DNA from: Schistocephalus solidus
Lineage: Eukaryota > Platyhelminthes > Cestoda > Diphyllobothriidea > Diphyllobothriidae
Direction: 5' to 3'
DNA length: 64,000 bases
Assembly: GCA_017591395.1 (NCBI GenBank)
Contig: WEDG01001551.1
Location: 1 to 64,000 of the forward strand
In this document: in pieces, positions 10,686-22,973 of the stretch
How the letters are laid out: every line of letters starts with the position of its first letter
How positions within the stretch are numbered: position 1 is the first letter of the stretch
The notes under the pieces: model-generated
What the model saw: the letters and a program-made list of their open reading frames with translations, nothing else
Told to the model about the DNA's origin: nothing
The model's database searches: none
Position numbers and translations under genes: made by a program

Positions 10686-13600
10686 AGATGGGTTACCGAT
10701 TATCCTAGCGTCCACAAGTGGCGGATAGTGGAACGGCCTTCAGTGAAGGTTAGCTGCGAAATAATTTGACTCTCGGGTCTGGCGATTAAGCAGCCGCGGA
10801 CCAGCAGCGACAGTGCTACCAGGGTGCTGAGGTCTGGCACACCAAAAGCCTTATAAAAAACCGCAAACTGTGATGACGGCGCTGAGGCCTGGTGACTGTA
10901 AACCGCCATTAAATAAGTTCGCTTGTGCCTTGTGGGTAGGCCCTTGAGCCAAAGCGCTAGAGGAGACAACCTTGAACAAACAATCCGTGCGGCTGTTGGA
11001 GACCCGCCCGTACTCACAATTCCCAAGATGTCTCATGAAAAGTATGTCCGAATATAGTACTACGCGCCATGTTACGGCGTCCGCGGGAACCGACGCGCTC
11101 CGCAACCCTAGTCCAGTGGTGCGGGCGAATAGTATGCGATCTGAACTACTCAATCATAATCGGATCCTTGGTATTGAATGCTGGAATGTGCGAACGTTCC
11201 TGGGCCCTGGTACCCAAAGTCTGACGGCGCTCAGACTTTATCAATGCAACTTAGATGTATGCTGCCTGTCAGAAGTTCGAATACATGACTCAGGCTCTGA
11301 AAAAAAAGATCCCGGGGGCAAACTCACATATCACCCTGTACTACAGTGGCCCTCGCGACTCCTCTGGTGAACATGGTGTGGCGATCGCCCTCTCGCAACT
11401 GGCGAACCAGTCAATTAACGCGTGGACTATGTGCGACTGAAAGGTCACTTTAAACACCTCTATCGTCTCCGTATATGCACCAATTTCTGCTACCGAACAG
11501 CGCGACAAAGAGACGTTTTATTCGCAGCTGAAAGCGTTAGTTGAAAGACTCCCACGCCGTGATATGCTGATTTTTGCTGGGGTCTGGAATGGCCGAACTG
11601 GACGTGGTAACTCCACTAATAGTCATCGTAGTGGCCGTTTTGGGCTTGGTTCTCAATGTGAAAATGGTGAGTGACTGCTGAATTTTACTGACCAGAACCG
11701 ACTGTTTGTCACGAGCATGGGCTTCCAGTACCACAACAAACACCTGCTGCCCTGGTATTCAAACGACGGTCATACGGCCAGTTAGATCGACTGCATCCTA
11801 GTCAGTTCACGGTTCCGCAGCTGGGTTCATGATAGCAGATCGATGTGTGGTGCCGGGTCCGACCATGTTCTCGTTCGTGCACGCTTGAAAGTGCACCTAT
11901 CATCCGCATCCAAAATGTCACGTGCTAGAAACCTGGATGTCGCCAATATCCGGCAACCCCGGCACTGCTGATGCCATGAACAGAGAAATCCGGTCCTGTT
12001 TTTCTATGCAAACAGATGGAGAAGGCAGTAGTGAGTGGTCATCACTAAAGGCATTAGTCTATGGGGCAGCTGACAAAATCCTTGGGTTTACTCAGCGACG
12101 CCGCAGTGATTGGATCAGCAAAGTTACCCTACAGTTTTCTGCCCAGATGGCTCGAGCCAGGCCCCACAACGATGCCTCCTTCCGCCAACTCCGAAAGATG
12201 ACGGCAAAATCGGCTAGAGAAGACCGGAAAAAATATAGGGCTGAAATAGCTACCTTGATGGAGCAGGCCTCAAGCGACTTTGTTCGTGACGTGAATGGCA
12301 GCTTTATTGCGGAAAACCCGGTCAAGGTCGAGCGCAGGCGTGAGCACTTCCAGAACCTTCTCAATTTCGATAACGAGCCCAGAACCCTCTTACCATTTGC
12401 AACGGAGTCTCCTGCCTATGCAGTATCATGCGATCCCCCCTGCTGAAGGAAAAGTCACTGATGTCATAAGATGCAACAGTTGTGCAACAGCAAGGCACCT
12501 GGAGAGGACGGTATACCCTCTAAAATCTACAATTTTTGTGTCGACACACTGGCGCCCTGGCTCGATTATGTGATTGTACAAGCGTGGAGAGACGAGGTTG
12601 TTCCTGATCACTGGGACTCAGGTATACTTGTGCCTGTGCGCAAAAATGGAGATAAAACGAGATGCAAAAACTACCGTCTTTGCTGCTAAAATCTTCACTA
12701 TTGTCCTTCTCAGGCGATTCCAGGCTGTGTGTGACTGTAGGACGAGGCCCAACCAAGCCGCATTCCGTACTGGGCGTAAATGTGCGAACCAAATCTTCAC
12801 ACTAAGGCGCATCCTTGAATTCCGCCGTAGTTACCAGCAACCGACGGCCGTCTGCTTTTTCGACTTCGCCGCCGCGTTCGATTTCGTCCATCGTGAATCC
12901 TAATGGCGGATAATGGCACTAGATTGTCTACCACCGAAAATCATCGCCATGATCAAAGCCTATTACAGCTCAACCACTGCGTGAGTTTTGGCCCATAACA
13001 ATCTTTCACAACTATTCGGTATTCGGTCTGGCGTTCGACAAGTTTGTATCCTCTTGCCCATTCTGTTCAACTACGCTATTGACTTGATTTTTGGGAAGGC
13101 CCTGCATGAAGAGGACGGTATTGAGCATGCACCCAGACGCTGACTGGCTAATCTCGACTACGCATATGATATCGCCTTACTAGCTTCAAACTTTGGTGAT
13201 CTGCAGTCTATGAGGTCACTAAATCGGTCGGCTTGTCCATAAACGCGAGGAAAACCAAAGTTTTTTTTTCAAGCTGCATCCAGGCGCAGGAGAAAGCACC
13301 TCTCGTGATTGATGACTGTCAACTTGAAGAGGTGGATAGTTTCAAATACCCTGGGGCGAGATTGCTGCCGAATGGACAGAGTAAGGATGCCATTGTCTCC
13401 CGAATCGATGCTGCTCGCCGGGTTTTCTCAAGCCTTAGAAAGTGCCTGTGGATCCGACGTGACATTTCTATCGCCACAAAGATTCGCGTATACCGTGCGT
13501 CTGTCCGGTCTGTCCTTCTCTATGGCTGTAAATGCTGGGGTACACGCGTGGAAGATGAGCGAAAACTTGAAACGTTTGACCACTGCTTAAGGACCATCTT

Positions 13601-14033
13601 CCGAGTAAAGTATACTGACTTTGTCTCAAAGGAGACAGTCTGCACTCGCTGCCAAAACATCGCGAGGATATCCCAAACCATTCAAGAACGACGCCTGAGA
13701 TGGTTTTGGCACGTTATTCGTCGCGCATCGCACGAGCGCAGCGTTACTGCCGTCGATCCGGCCGCACTACCCGATTGGCGGCGTCGAAAATGGGGTCAGC
13801 TCAAAACCTAACTGCACACAATTCGTTAAGAGATGGAAGTTGTTCTTGGACCTTCGGTATTCGGCGTCCGTCCTTTGCGAAGAGAATAAATTGAGCTGTC
13901 CAGGTCTGCTTTCGCGGATCGTCACGAGTGGAGAAGCGTTATCCGTAACATCATCGGGGCCCGCTAGATCAGGTAAGATCACAACCGTAAAAAGTACAAG
14001 TACAAAGTACAAGGACTTACGTAAATTGTCGGA
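10686..14033 (+). mobile_element. Broken non-LTR retrotransposon (second family)
   Basis: A 5' untranslated part (about 10686-10970) is followed by an endonuclease domain starting near the WNVRTF motif (11187), a linker, a reverse transcriptase with FFDFAAAFDFVHRES (about 12855-12900) and a decayed LANLDYA(D)D box near 13150-13175, then a well-preserved C-terminal part (13233-13811). It ends in an AAGTACAAGTACAAAGTACAA tail at about 13993-14015, the kind of short 3' repeat used in target-primed reverse transcription. Frame breaks are numerous. Degraded relatives lie at 26760-27060 and 31275-31670. Confidence 0.8.
10972..13811 (+). pseudogene. Remnant endonuclease/reverse-transcriptase gene
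   Basis: Pieces in order are 10972-11370 and 11255-11440 (endonuclease start, frameshifted against each other), 11922-12446 (linker between endonuclease and RT), 12471-12689 and 12574-12903 (RT, frameshifted; contains NQAAFRTGRKCANQIFTLRRI) and 13233-13811 (C-terminus; SVRSVLLYGCKCWG and RRLRWFWHVIRRASHERS motifs, typical of the region after the RT palm in APE-type elements). Stops and frameshifts make it non-functional. The strongest conservation is at the 3' end, as expected for 5'-decaying insertions. Confidence 0.75.
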
Positions 14034-15952
14034 TGGTAACCGTCTTGGATGCCAGAGAAGGCTAGGTGATTAGACTGCATATTGTTGGTCACGCACCCTT
14101 TCACATCTGACATCGTAAGGAAGCTTATGCTATGAGCTCCACTACCCCTACAACTTCCTACCTTCCCCATACCCCTGTTTGATTTTTTTCGTAATTGAGA
14201 AGACCGGAACTTCAGGATGTGCAGCTCAGCGTTGGGCTTCTGGCTGTTCCACACTGGCCAATCATTGGCCCGGTCTTTGAAAGGCCACTTGCATGTTTTT
14301 GCAACTCGAATTAATTAAATTTAGCTTTCTCGGCGAAACATATCTCTGCAGCACAAATAGCGTAATATTCATCCTTGACTCTTGGTGTAAATTCCTCTCT
14401 TTCTATCGCTAAACGACGACACTGGGGCCTTCGATGGCAGCCTTATTCATCTATTTTGTGTTCGCCGCTGACTTGCCGGGTACATGCGGTAACAAATTAC
14501 GTTTGAAGTTGTACACACTGCTAAAACGCCTTTCCTGGGAACTGTTCATCTGAGTAAATTGGATTTCCTTCTATAGACTCGTCTAATGCGCCCGTTCGAA
14601 ACACGCAAGCAGAACGTTTGTCAAGTATGTTTCAATTTCCCTTTGGTTTTTTTTTCTGTGAATTTTCGAGAGAGGTAAATGACCTGTGAAGATGTCAGTA
14701 CAGCCTGAAGTCACTATCATGCATCAAGGGAATTTCTATCTTTTTTGAGATTCTGACCTCAAGCACAATGCAAACTACCCATTGTTCGTGTTTGTTTATT
14801 CACTTCTTTGTCCTAATAGGGCCCCGTATGTTCGTATGACAGGATATTTCAGCACTCGTGTTTGCCTCAAAGAAGGAAAGAGAGCGTTCACCGGGAGGGG
14901 ATGTATTTGTTGCATAACCGTGGCGTTCGTTATTCTACCCGGATATCAGCACGAAAGTGATCAGTAGGGTCTAGGATATACATAGATGGTCGCATGGCGA
15001 CTAGAGGTGATAGCTGTGATAGGCCTTTTCCGACAAGCGGGACAAGAAGGGCGGAATGAGTTTTTCGCTTAGCTACCCTCATCAGACGGTGATATGCCAG
15101 TCTCAGGCTGTAGAGGCCAGATTCAGGGCTTCCGTCTCATTCGGTAACATCATCTCATTTATTCATTGCTGGTCGCCAGACTCCCTCTAGCGTGCGTTAT
15201 AGACCCTTAGCCGCATGGCAAAACAGAAGAGTGCTCATGTCCGTGCTTCGATCTGTATGGCTCGGTGCACGCCACTAAATACTCCCAATTTCGGCTGACC
15301 TGACAGGAGGGTGTTGCTTGATGACCAACTGATTCTGGGTTGGAATCCCGGGATTGAGGTATAACTGGCCAGTGACGGCAAGTAAACGAGAAATGGCCAT
15401 TCTGGTGCCCGGCATTTGTTCGTATTAACTTCTCAATGGGTGTATTTACGTTGCAGCGTCTTAGTTGGTGAATTAGCCCACCCATCTTCAGAGATTGGAG
15501 AGTCCTCGTCATATAGCGTGTGAGCTCTGCGCCTAGACTGTCCATAAGTGACAGGGACCGCTTTTGCACACATTGGTGATTGACGTGTCATTCCTGCGCA
15601 CTGTCTATGGTTTGCCGAAAATGTACCCTTGTCAGTAAGAATGATTACCGTAGAGTTGTCCGTCGGGATCACATAACCACCTCTAGAAGTATATTGGTGC
15701 CTGGATTATAGGCGGATTCCAACTGTACACATGAAAGAAAGAGTTCCGGTCCTAAGGTAGATTCTCAGATGCTGCCTCTGGTCTCGAAAGTGTCAACTGC
15801 TCTTGATTTTTGAGAATTGGCGAAGACAGGAATGTACTACTGGCGTATCGTCTGCACCACCTCTCCAAATGATTAACGAGAATTATGGGAGGGTCCGATT
15901 GATAACTTGGCCAAAGAGTGGGTCTCTAGGCGAGTTTTCTCCCTCGTCATCG
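14034..15952 (+). repeat. Unnamed large repeat, copy 2 (longest copy)
   Basis: Starts abruptly at TAACCGTCTTGGATGCC just after the tail of the non-LTR element and runs to the same point in the next unit, about 1,919 bp. It holds a 196-bp segment (about 14723-14918) that is absent from copy 3. The part from about 15207 onward is nearly identical to copy 3. Long minus-strand frames at 15207-15569 and 15433-15672 show no known domain. Confidence 0.7.
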
Positions 15953-17682
15953 TAACCGTCTTGGATGCCTGAGAAGGCTCCATGCTTAGACTGCATATTG
16001 TTGGTCCTGCAACCTTTCACATCTGACATCGCAAAAAGCTTATTCTGTGATCTCCACGACCCCTGCAACTTCCTACCTTCCCCATACCCCTGTTTGATTT
16101 TTTCGTAATTGAGAAGACCGGAACTTCAGGATGTGCAGCTCAGCGTTGGGCTTCTGGCTGTTCCACACTAGCCAATCATTGGCCCGGAATTTGAAAGGTC
16201 ACTTGCATGTTTTTGCAACTTGAATTAATTAAATTTAGCTTTCTCGGCGAAAGATATCTCTGCAGCACAAATAGCGTAATATTCATCCCTGACTCTTGGT
16301 GTAAATTCCTCTCTTTCTATCGCTATACGACGACACTGGGGCCTTCGATGGCAGCCTTATTCATCTATTTTGTGTTCGCCGCTGACTTGCCGGGTACATG
16401 CGGTAACAAATTACGTTTGAAGTTGTATACACTGCTAAAACGCCTTTCCTGGGAACTGTTCATCTGAGTAAATTGGATTTCCTTCTTTAGACTCGTCTAA
16501 TGCGCCCGTTGGAAACACTCAAGCAGGACGTTTGTCAAGTATGTTTCAGTTTCCCTTTTAGTTTTTTCTGTGTATTTTCGAGAGAGGTAAATGACCTGTG
16601 AAGATGTCAGTACAGCCTGAAGTCACTTTCATGCATAACAGTGGCGTGCGCTTTTCTACCCGGATATCAGCACGAAAGTGATCAGTAGGGTCTAGGATAT
16701 ACATAGATGGTCACATGGCGACTAGGGGTGATGGCTGTGATAGGCCTTTTCCGACAAGCGGGACTAGAACAGCGGAATGTCAGTTTTCCGCTTATCTACC
16801 CTCGTCAATCGGTGATAAGCCAGTCTCAGGATGTAGATGCCAGATTCGGGCTCCCGTGTCCCCATCTCATTCGGTAACATCATCGCATTTATACATTGCT
16901 GGTCGCCAGACTCCCGCTAGCGTGCGTTATAGACCCTTAGCCGCATGGCAAAACAGAAGAGTGCTCATGTCCGTGCTTCGATCTGTATGGCTCGGTGGAC
17001 GCCACTAAATACTCCCAATTTCGGCTGACCTGACAGGAGGGTGTTGCTTGATGACCAACTGATTCTGGGTTGGAATCCCGGGATTGAGGTATAACTGGCC
17101 AGTGACGGCAAGTAAACGAGAAATGGCCATTCTGGTGCCCGGCATTTGTTCGTATTAACTTCTCAATGGGTGTATTTACGTTGCAGCGTCTTAGTTGGTG
17201 AATTAGCCCACCCATCTTCAGAGATTGGAGAGTCCTCGTCATATAGCGTGTGAGCTCTGCGCCTAGACTGTCCATAAGTGACAGGGACCGCTTTTGCACA
17301 CATTGGTGATTGACGTGTCATTCCTGCGCACTGTCTATGGTTTGCCGAAAATGTACCCTTGTCAGTAAGAACGATTACCGTAGAGTTGTCCGTCGGGATC
17401 ACATAACCACCTCTAGAAGTATATTGGTGCCTGGATTATAGGCGGATTCCAACTGTACACATGAAAGAAAGAGTTCCGGTCCTAAGGTAGATTCTCAGAT
17501 GCTGCCTCTGGTCTCGAAAGTGTCAACTGCTCTTGATTTTTGAGAATTGGCGAAGACAGGAATTTACTACTGGCGTATCGTCTGCACCACCTCTCCGAAT
17601 GATTAACGAGAATTATGGGAGGGTCCGATTGATAACTTGGCCAAAGAGTGGGTCTCTAGACGAGTTTTCTCCCTCGTCATCG
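15953..17682 (+). repeat. Unnamed large repeat, copy 3, recent 1,730-bp tandem duplicate
   Basis: Landmarks recur exactly 1,730 bp after those of copy 2 (15207/16937, 15883/17613, 16207/17937). The region from about 16930 to 17900 differs from its partner at only a few bases, which points to a recent duplication or gene conversion. The segment present in copy 2 at 14723-14918 is missing at about 16632. Confidence 0.8.
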
Positions 17683-18150
17683 TAACCGTCTTGGATGCCT
17701 GAGAAGGCTCCATGCTTAGACTGCATATTGTTGGTCCTGCAACCTTTCACATCTGACATCGCAAAAAGCTTATTCTGTGATCTCCACGACCCCTGCAACT
17801 TCCTACCTTCCCCATACCCCTGTTTGATTTTTTCGTAATTGAGAAGACCGGAACTTCAGGATGTGCAGCTCAGCGTTGGGCTTCTGGCTGTTCCACACTA
17901 GCCAATCATTGGCCCGGAATTTGAAAGGTCACTTGCATGTTTTTGCAACTCGAATTAATTAAATTTAGCTTTGTCGGCGAAGGATATCTCTGTAGCACAA
18001 ATAGTGTTATATCCATCCCTGACTTTTGGTGTAAATTCCTCTCTTTCTATTGCTTAACCAAGACACCTGGGGCCTTCGATGGCAGCCTTATTTCATATAT
18101 TTCTTGTTTGCTGCTGACTTTTTGGGTAACTGCGGTCACAAATTATATTT
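17683..18150 (+). repeat. Unnamed large repeat, copy 4, truncated
   Basis: Begins as copy 3 with CCGTCTTGGATGCCTGAGAAGG, then gradually loses similarity after about 18050 and ends near 18150. It forms the right edge of the array. Confidence 0.7.
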
Positions 18151-21078
18151 TTCGAGTATACATTGCACAGAAAGCTTGCATGCGGTCTTTTAGTTCTTAT
18201 GCTTGCAATGATGACTGCGTCTTATTTTACTTATAGTTAATATACACTAACTATCCGGGATGTAATAGGAATGCCTTGATCTTTTTTAAGGGTAGAATAC
18301 CCTGTCTGCTTTTTCGACAATTGTCTGAGTTGCATCGCCTTATGATCACCGGCAGAACCTTCGTGCTTTCCGTCATGTGGTTATGTTCTTTGACCACGCT
18401 CTTCTGCTAGTGTCTCAACTTCACCGCTGTATTGTTTTTAGAAACTAACAATTTACCCTGTCTAAGCTGAATTTAGTTGCTTCAATTTTTCGTCTGTTAT
18501 CTGAGCAGATATTAAGCTGGTATGTTCACATGTGGAAAGGAGGGCACAGGGACGCAGGACCGAACGTGCCTCGGATTCTTTCCACCAAATATCTTCTGTG
18601 TGGCATCCTTTGGCGTCTTTCCTATTAAGCAGGGCTTGTCCTGAATACACGAATTTATGATTTTCATTATATTAGCCGACACAATGCATAGGTGTCTCTG
18701 GTAAAGTGCTTTAGCGATAACTATTACACTCTACTGCAGAGTCTGTCCGAGCTGTCGGATATCCAGCGCGCGCCTTTTTGGAATTGATCATGCTCTCTGT
18801 CAAGGGAACTGCGGCCGGATTTGAGAGATAAGTAAAAGCGTGATATATTCAATAGCTTGTGGATATGCACAATCAATGTTATACGTTGACTGGGCCTGAT
18901 CGAAACACTAGGAGATTTTCATACGATTCCACATAGGGGTAATGCAATGATAACGGCAATGACGGATCTCTGGAAGTTATTTAGTTATGTACGTCGTCCT
19001 TGGTTCGTATCCTATTAAGTTTTGCAACGTAATGGTAAATTTCAGGCGTCTGTCCGCACGTCGTGAAAGGTTTGATTGAGAACCGGAAGGCCATTTAGCG
19101 TGTCATAGTTAAATATAAACCATCTTTGATCCCACCAGCATAAGGTTATTCTTCAGTGCTTGTGGTGTTTTCCGCAGCTGAGCAAACTCATTCTAAACAA
19201 CTAGTCGCACTTTTTCCAGATAAGACCGAACGGTCGAGCCCATATTCGGAGGTCTCTGGGCGAAAGATTCTGTGGTGGAATAATTATCTCGACCGTGCAG
19301 GGAGACGGAGGTTTCATGCGTGTCGGCAGCTCTGAAAAGTGCACTCCGACATTCCTGAATTAGGACTTTAATGGTTTGTTCTGTATGTAAATCCTTCGAC
19401 TTCGTCTGCTCTCAATACTGCCACAGTTTATATTCTCGAAGCCCACCGCGCCACTCCTTCAACACCACACTGTTCAGGCCTTCGAAAACCCTCGTTACAT
19501 CGGATACCTCCATGGTCAGTAAGATCGCCTGATCTTTAATACCAAAAGTTTTTTATTTCTTCAACAGATCAGTCTCATAATGTCAGACGTACAAGCGTTG
19601 TCCTAACTTAGGGACCCCATGTGGATGCCGGAAATTTGCCAATTTCAGAATGTTTGTCATCTGAATCACACAGAGGACAGTTGGGCCGTAAGTCTGCATA
19701 AGGGCGGATCGATGAACAGGTTAATTAAATTCTCTTTGTTACATTTAACGAACTTTAGTACAAGTTTAAAAAGTACGGCGGTCATATGTTTTTTTACTGA
19801 TATGGTAAGTTTAACGAGGATGGTTCATTTTTGGCCTCCGGTTTCTGTAGATTGGTAGTCGAAACCGCAACTGGAAACTTCCTCGCAAAAACACCTTTCA
19901 CGGCCATATTTCCTCTTTATTACACCCAGGAATCAAATTTTTTATTAGCATTAAATATCACCTTCAGTATGTCGAAACCTTTTTTCGCCGTTAAAACCTT
20001 GATCTGAATGCCGAGTCTGCTTCGACCACCCGATTTCGCCTGGCTGCATTAGCCTCCGAAATCGACAATGAATTATGTTGAATTGAGTTTCTGGTGTTTT
20101 CTCCCCGTTTTTAACTTATCGTCTGGATTTCTTGCAAACACGCTATCCTTCAATTCTGCCCTAATGAACCCCGATCTAACCTTCCTTTCGCAATCTGGGG
20201 ATGTTGATTGCAGCCTCCTCATTCCATGCCCTCCAGTACACAACACTCAGTCATTACGTCGCTCGTAACCTCATTAACCATAACTCTTCAGTGCGTGGGC
20301 GACCCTCCCAGTCATTTAGTTTGATGAGGGGTTTGTGGAAAATAGTTCCAATATTCACAAGTAAATTTCTGCTTTTCCGAAGAAACTGCTGTTTCTTTAA
20401 CTCTGAATGTAGTCTATTCCCGTTAAGAAGAGGATTTTTTTACTGTGCCCAAGTTCTGGAACCTGGTATCGTCTTAACTGGAACCATAAACTTTACTCCC
20501 CGACAATGGGATCTCCAACTCCCTTCTTTTTCACTTGCCCAGATGAACAAGACAGCTCAGTCTCGGACCTTCAAAACAAACAGCCATCGCATACCAATGA
20601 TCCTCAGTCTTCCACTAGCAACTACCTCCGCGACTAACGTTATTAGAGCTTTCACTATGCCTCAGTAAGTTCTTCGTCTAGTGTCATTTTTATTTTTTTC
20701 AATGGATTACATGCTTAGGCTTCCCCTTTTCCCAGCGTTATGCAAGTAAGATTTACTACTATCCCAGAGGTCATTCAGAAATTTGTCAAAAGGAGTAGTA
20801 AGTAGGTCATTTTTATTCCCTTGGTTCACTTTTTATTTCCATGTACTTTTTAATATAAATAATATGCATCGAAACTGATTCATTATTAATAAAAGATCCC
20901 TGGGTGCGTCTTTAAATAGGACTGCAGTATTTATACAACATCGAAAGCAACCTTCGTTTACCTCAATCACCCAAACCTGCCGGCTTTTTATGAAATTTTT
21001 GAACCAAATTACGCGTTCTCGTTTTGATTAAGCAATTCCATAATGACAGTTTAACCATCGATTCGGACTCGGTCCATC
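18151..21078. other. No supported gene
   Basis: Unique-looking AT-rich sequence. The longest frame (20201-20668, +) has no recognisable domain and biased composition, and was not called. Confidence 0.3.
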
Positions 21079-21099
21079 TTACGCATCAAAACATAGTGA

Positions 21100-21320
21100 C
21101 GTAGTAGCAGTGACCTGCGCGTGGTTTAGTTTATGGTGATAGTAGACTTGCACAGCATCTACCGTACGCCCTCTCCCATCTTGACCCGCTGCCGTCACAC
21201 AGTCAATAAGACCGGAGCCAGGAGAGGGCGCAGGTGGCTGTCGCAGCGAGCTCCGCCGCATAGGCGTGCCACAACAACCTCCCTCACTTGCGGCATTTCT
21301 TATGGGCGCGTATTCCCAAT
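21100..21320 (+). repeat. Dispersed repeat, GACGATGTCCACCG family, internal fragment
   Basis: Contains the GTGACCTGCGCGTGGTTTAGTTTATGGTGATAGTAGACTTGC block and the AGACCGGAG...GAGAGGGCGCAGGTGGCTG block that also occur at 41255-41400. The first block of the family is missing. Confidence 0.6.
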
Positions 21321-22266
21321 AACGGCTGGCGTGTTATGATCCGAACCCCGTGGTGATTTACCATATATACCATGTGGCTCGTTTATATGGTACTAACAAC
21401 TTTCTAATACTGAGTTGGGTGCACAAAGATCTATTGGCTTTCCGAGCTCCCAACGGTGACAAAGCTCACGAATACATAATCACCTGTCCGGCCAAATGCC
21501 GCTTAACTATGCTAGCAGAGGACAGAGGCAGATAATGCCAGATGGTGATGCATGGATGAACTTCGTTTCGATAAGTGCTTCCAATTTATATGATAGACCC
21601 GGTCTGTTGACTAACTGCTCTGTTTGCGTGCGAATTTTTTTTCTGTACCCAGGTGGTGGTCAGGCTTACGTTTCACCAAATAAAGGCAGAATAAGCCAAA
21701 TGCACCTTGTATCAATCCACCCGAATCTCTCGACACTACTTATTGTCATTACTAATCAGCGGTAGTCAACCAGCCATACCCAGGAGTGGTCATCCCCGTA
21801 TCCCTTGTCTTTGTCGGTACTTCCTCCTATATCATAACTGGTCTCTTTACGACTTCCCTCGAGAACACTGTGAACACTGTCCCACTATTGTTGCGATTCC
21901 TGGTCACAACCCACAAGACAATGCGCCTATGGCTCGCTTGGCTTGAATACGTTAAGTGGTTAAAGGTCCCGGGATCGAATCTGAGGTTTTTCAAACCAAT
22001 TTTATGATTGATTGGCCGACGACGGCTAATATGTCAGAAATGGCCATTATGGCCTCCTTTGTCTGTACCGGTATTCTCTCCTGTATCATTACTTGTTCTT
22101 TGTGCATCGAATTTTCGAAGTGCAGGTGCGAGTAAGGAAGAGGCAGACTGATCGGGCACCGGAGCAATGTGCTTATTTTTTCGGAATTTTCGCACTCATG
22201 CAGGTGTCCATCTTCAGATGAGACAGCAGCTACGGAACAGGTGACGGCAAGTGAGATATTAGCCCT

Positions 22267-22973
22267 TTAACAATCAGTACCGCAGATCAGGTAACTGTGC
22301 AGGGCTTCGTACGCCAGTGCCAAATCGATGCATCGATTGCTTGCGTTCCCATTCGCGGCCCAGGCATAATAGATTCTCGGCATGTCTTGCTTCTGACGTT
22401 GGCATTCATCTTGACCGCGAATTTTATTCGTGATCCATTTCGAAGGGGATGGCTGCTGCTTGGGATGATTTGTTACCCCCTCGCACAGCCACCATCGGTT
22501 CGTGTGCGCGCGATCCGAGCATGCTTTCAATCTTTCTGTTTACAAGGACAGTGTAGGCAGGAGATATGATACACTAAACCAGCCTGCACGCTGCGATTTA
22601 GTTGATTGTGGATTTTCATGACTCTTCTAATCATGTTAGCTTTGGTTCGGTGGGAAATCCCAGCACCTATTCCCGCAGCAATGTCCTCAGTCGCCTCTTG
22701 AATATCCTTAGTGTATGACATGTCATGCCATATCCTTTGCGGTATTTGAGTCCTCTGAAGTCGAACACGTAAATTGGTCATGGAGATGTCAGGCGTCGCG
22801 TGTATTTGCTGGTGAGTTGCTGCAGCGAGTCCGAGGCTGCTTAAGTGCATTCTTACATAGCTGCGTATGTCAAATGTCGGTTGGTTGCTGCGAAAAGTGA
22901 GAAGTTGTGTGGTATCCAGTACCTTCATGGAAATCGTCTCAATTTCACCGTTTTGACCGCCTGACGAGCACAT
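22267..22973 (-). mobile_element. Penelope-like element fragment
   Basis: The minus-strand frame at 22973-22527 carries RIWHDMSYTKDIQEATEDIAAGIGAGI followed by SHRTKANMIRRVMK, then AGLVYHISCLHC, matching the segment just before the GIY-YIG endonuclease in the copy at 40410-40746. The next frame (22530-22267) carries a decayed NASNRCIDLA..A, the counterpart of [13 protein letters not shown]. Penelope-like elements code for a reverse transcriptase joined to a GIY-YIG nuclease. Only the linker and parts of the nuclease survive. Confidence 0.65.

Noticed and set aside
9436..18150. Repeat array considered as CRISPR or satellite
   Set aside because: Units are 1.2-1.9 kb, only four, with internal indels and an inserted retroelement; neither a CRISPR nor a classical satellite.
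20201..20668. 155-codon plus-strand frame
   Set aside because: No domain, no start context, no splice partner and low-complexity hydrophobic/basic mixture.
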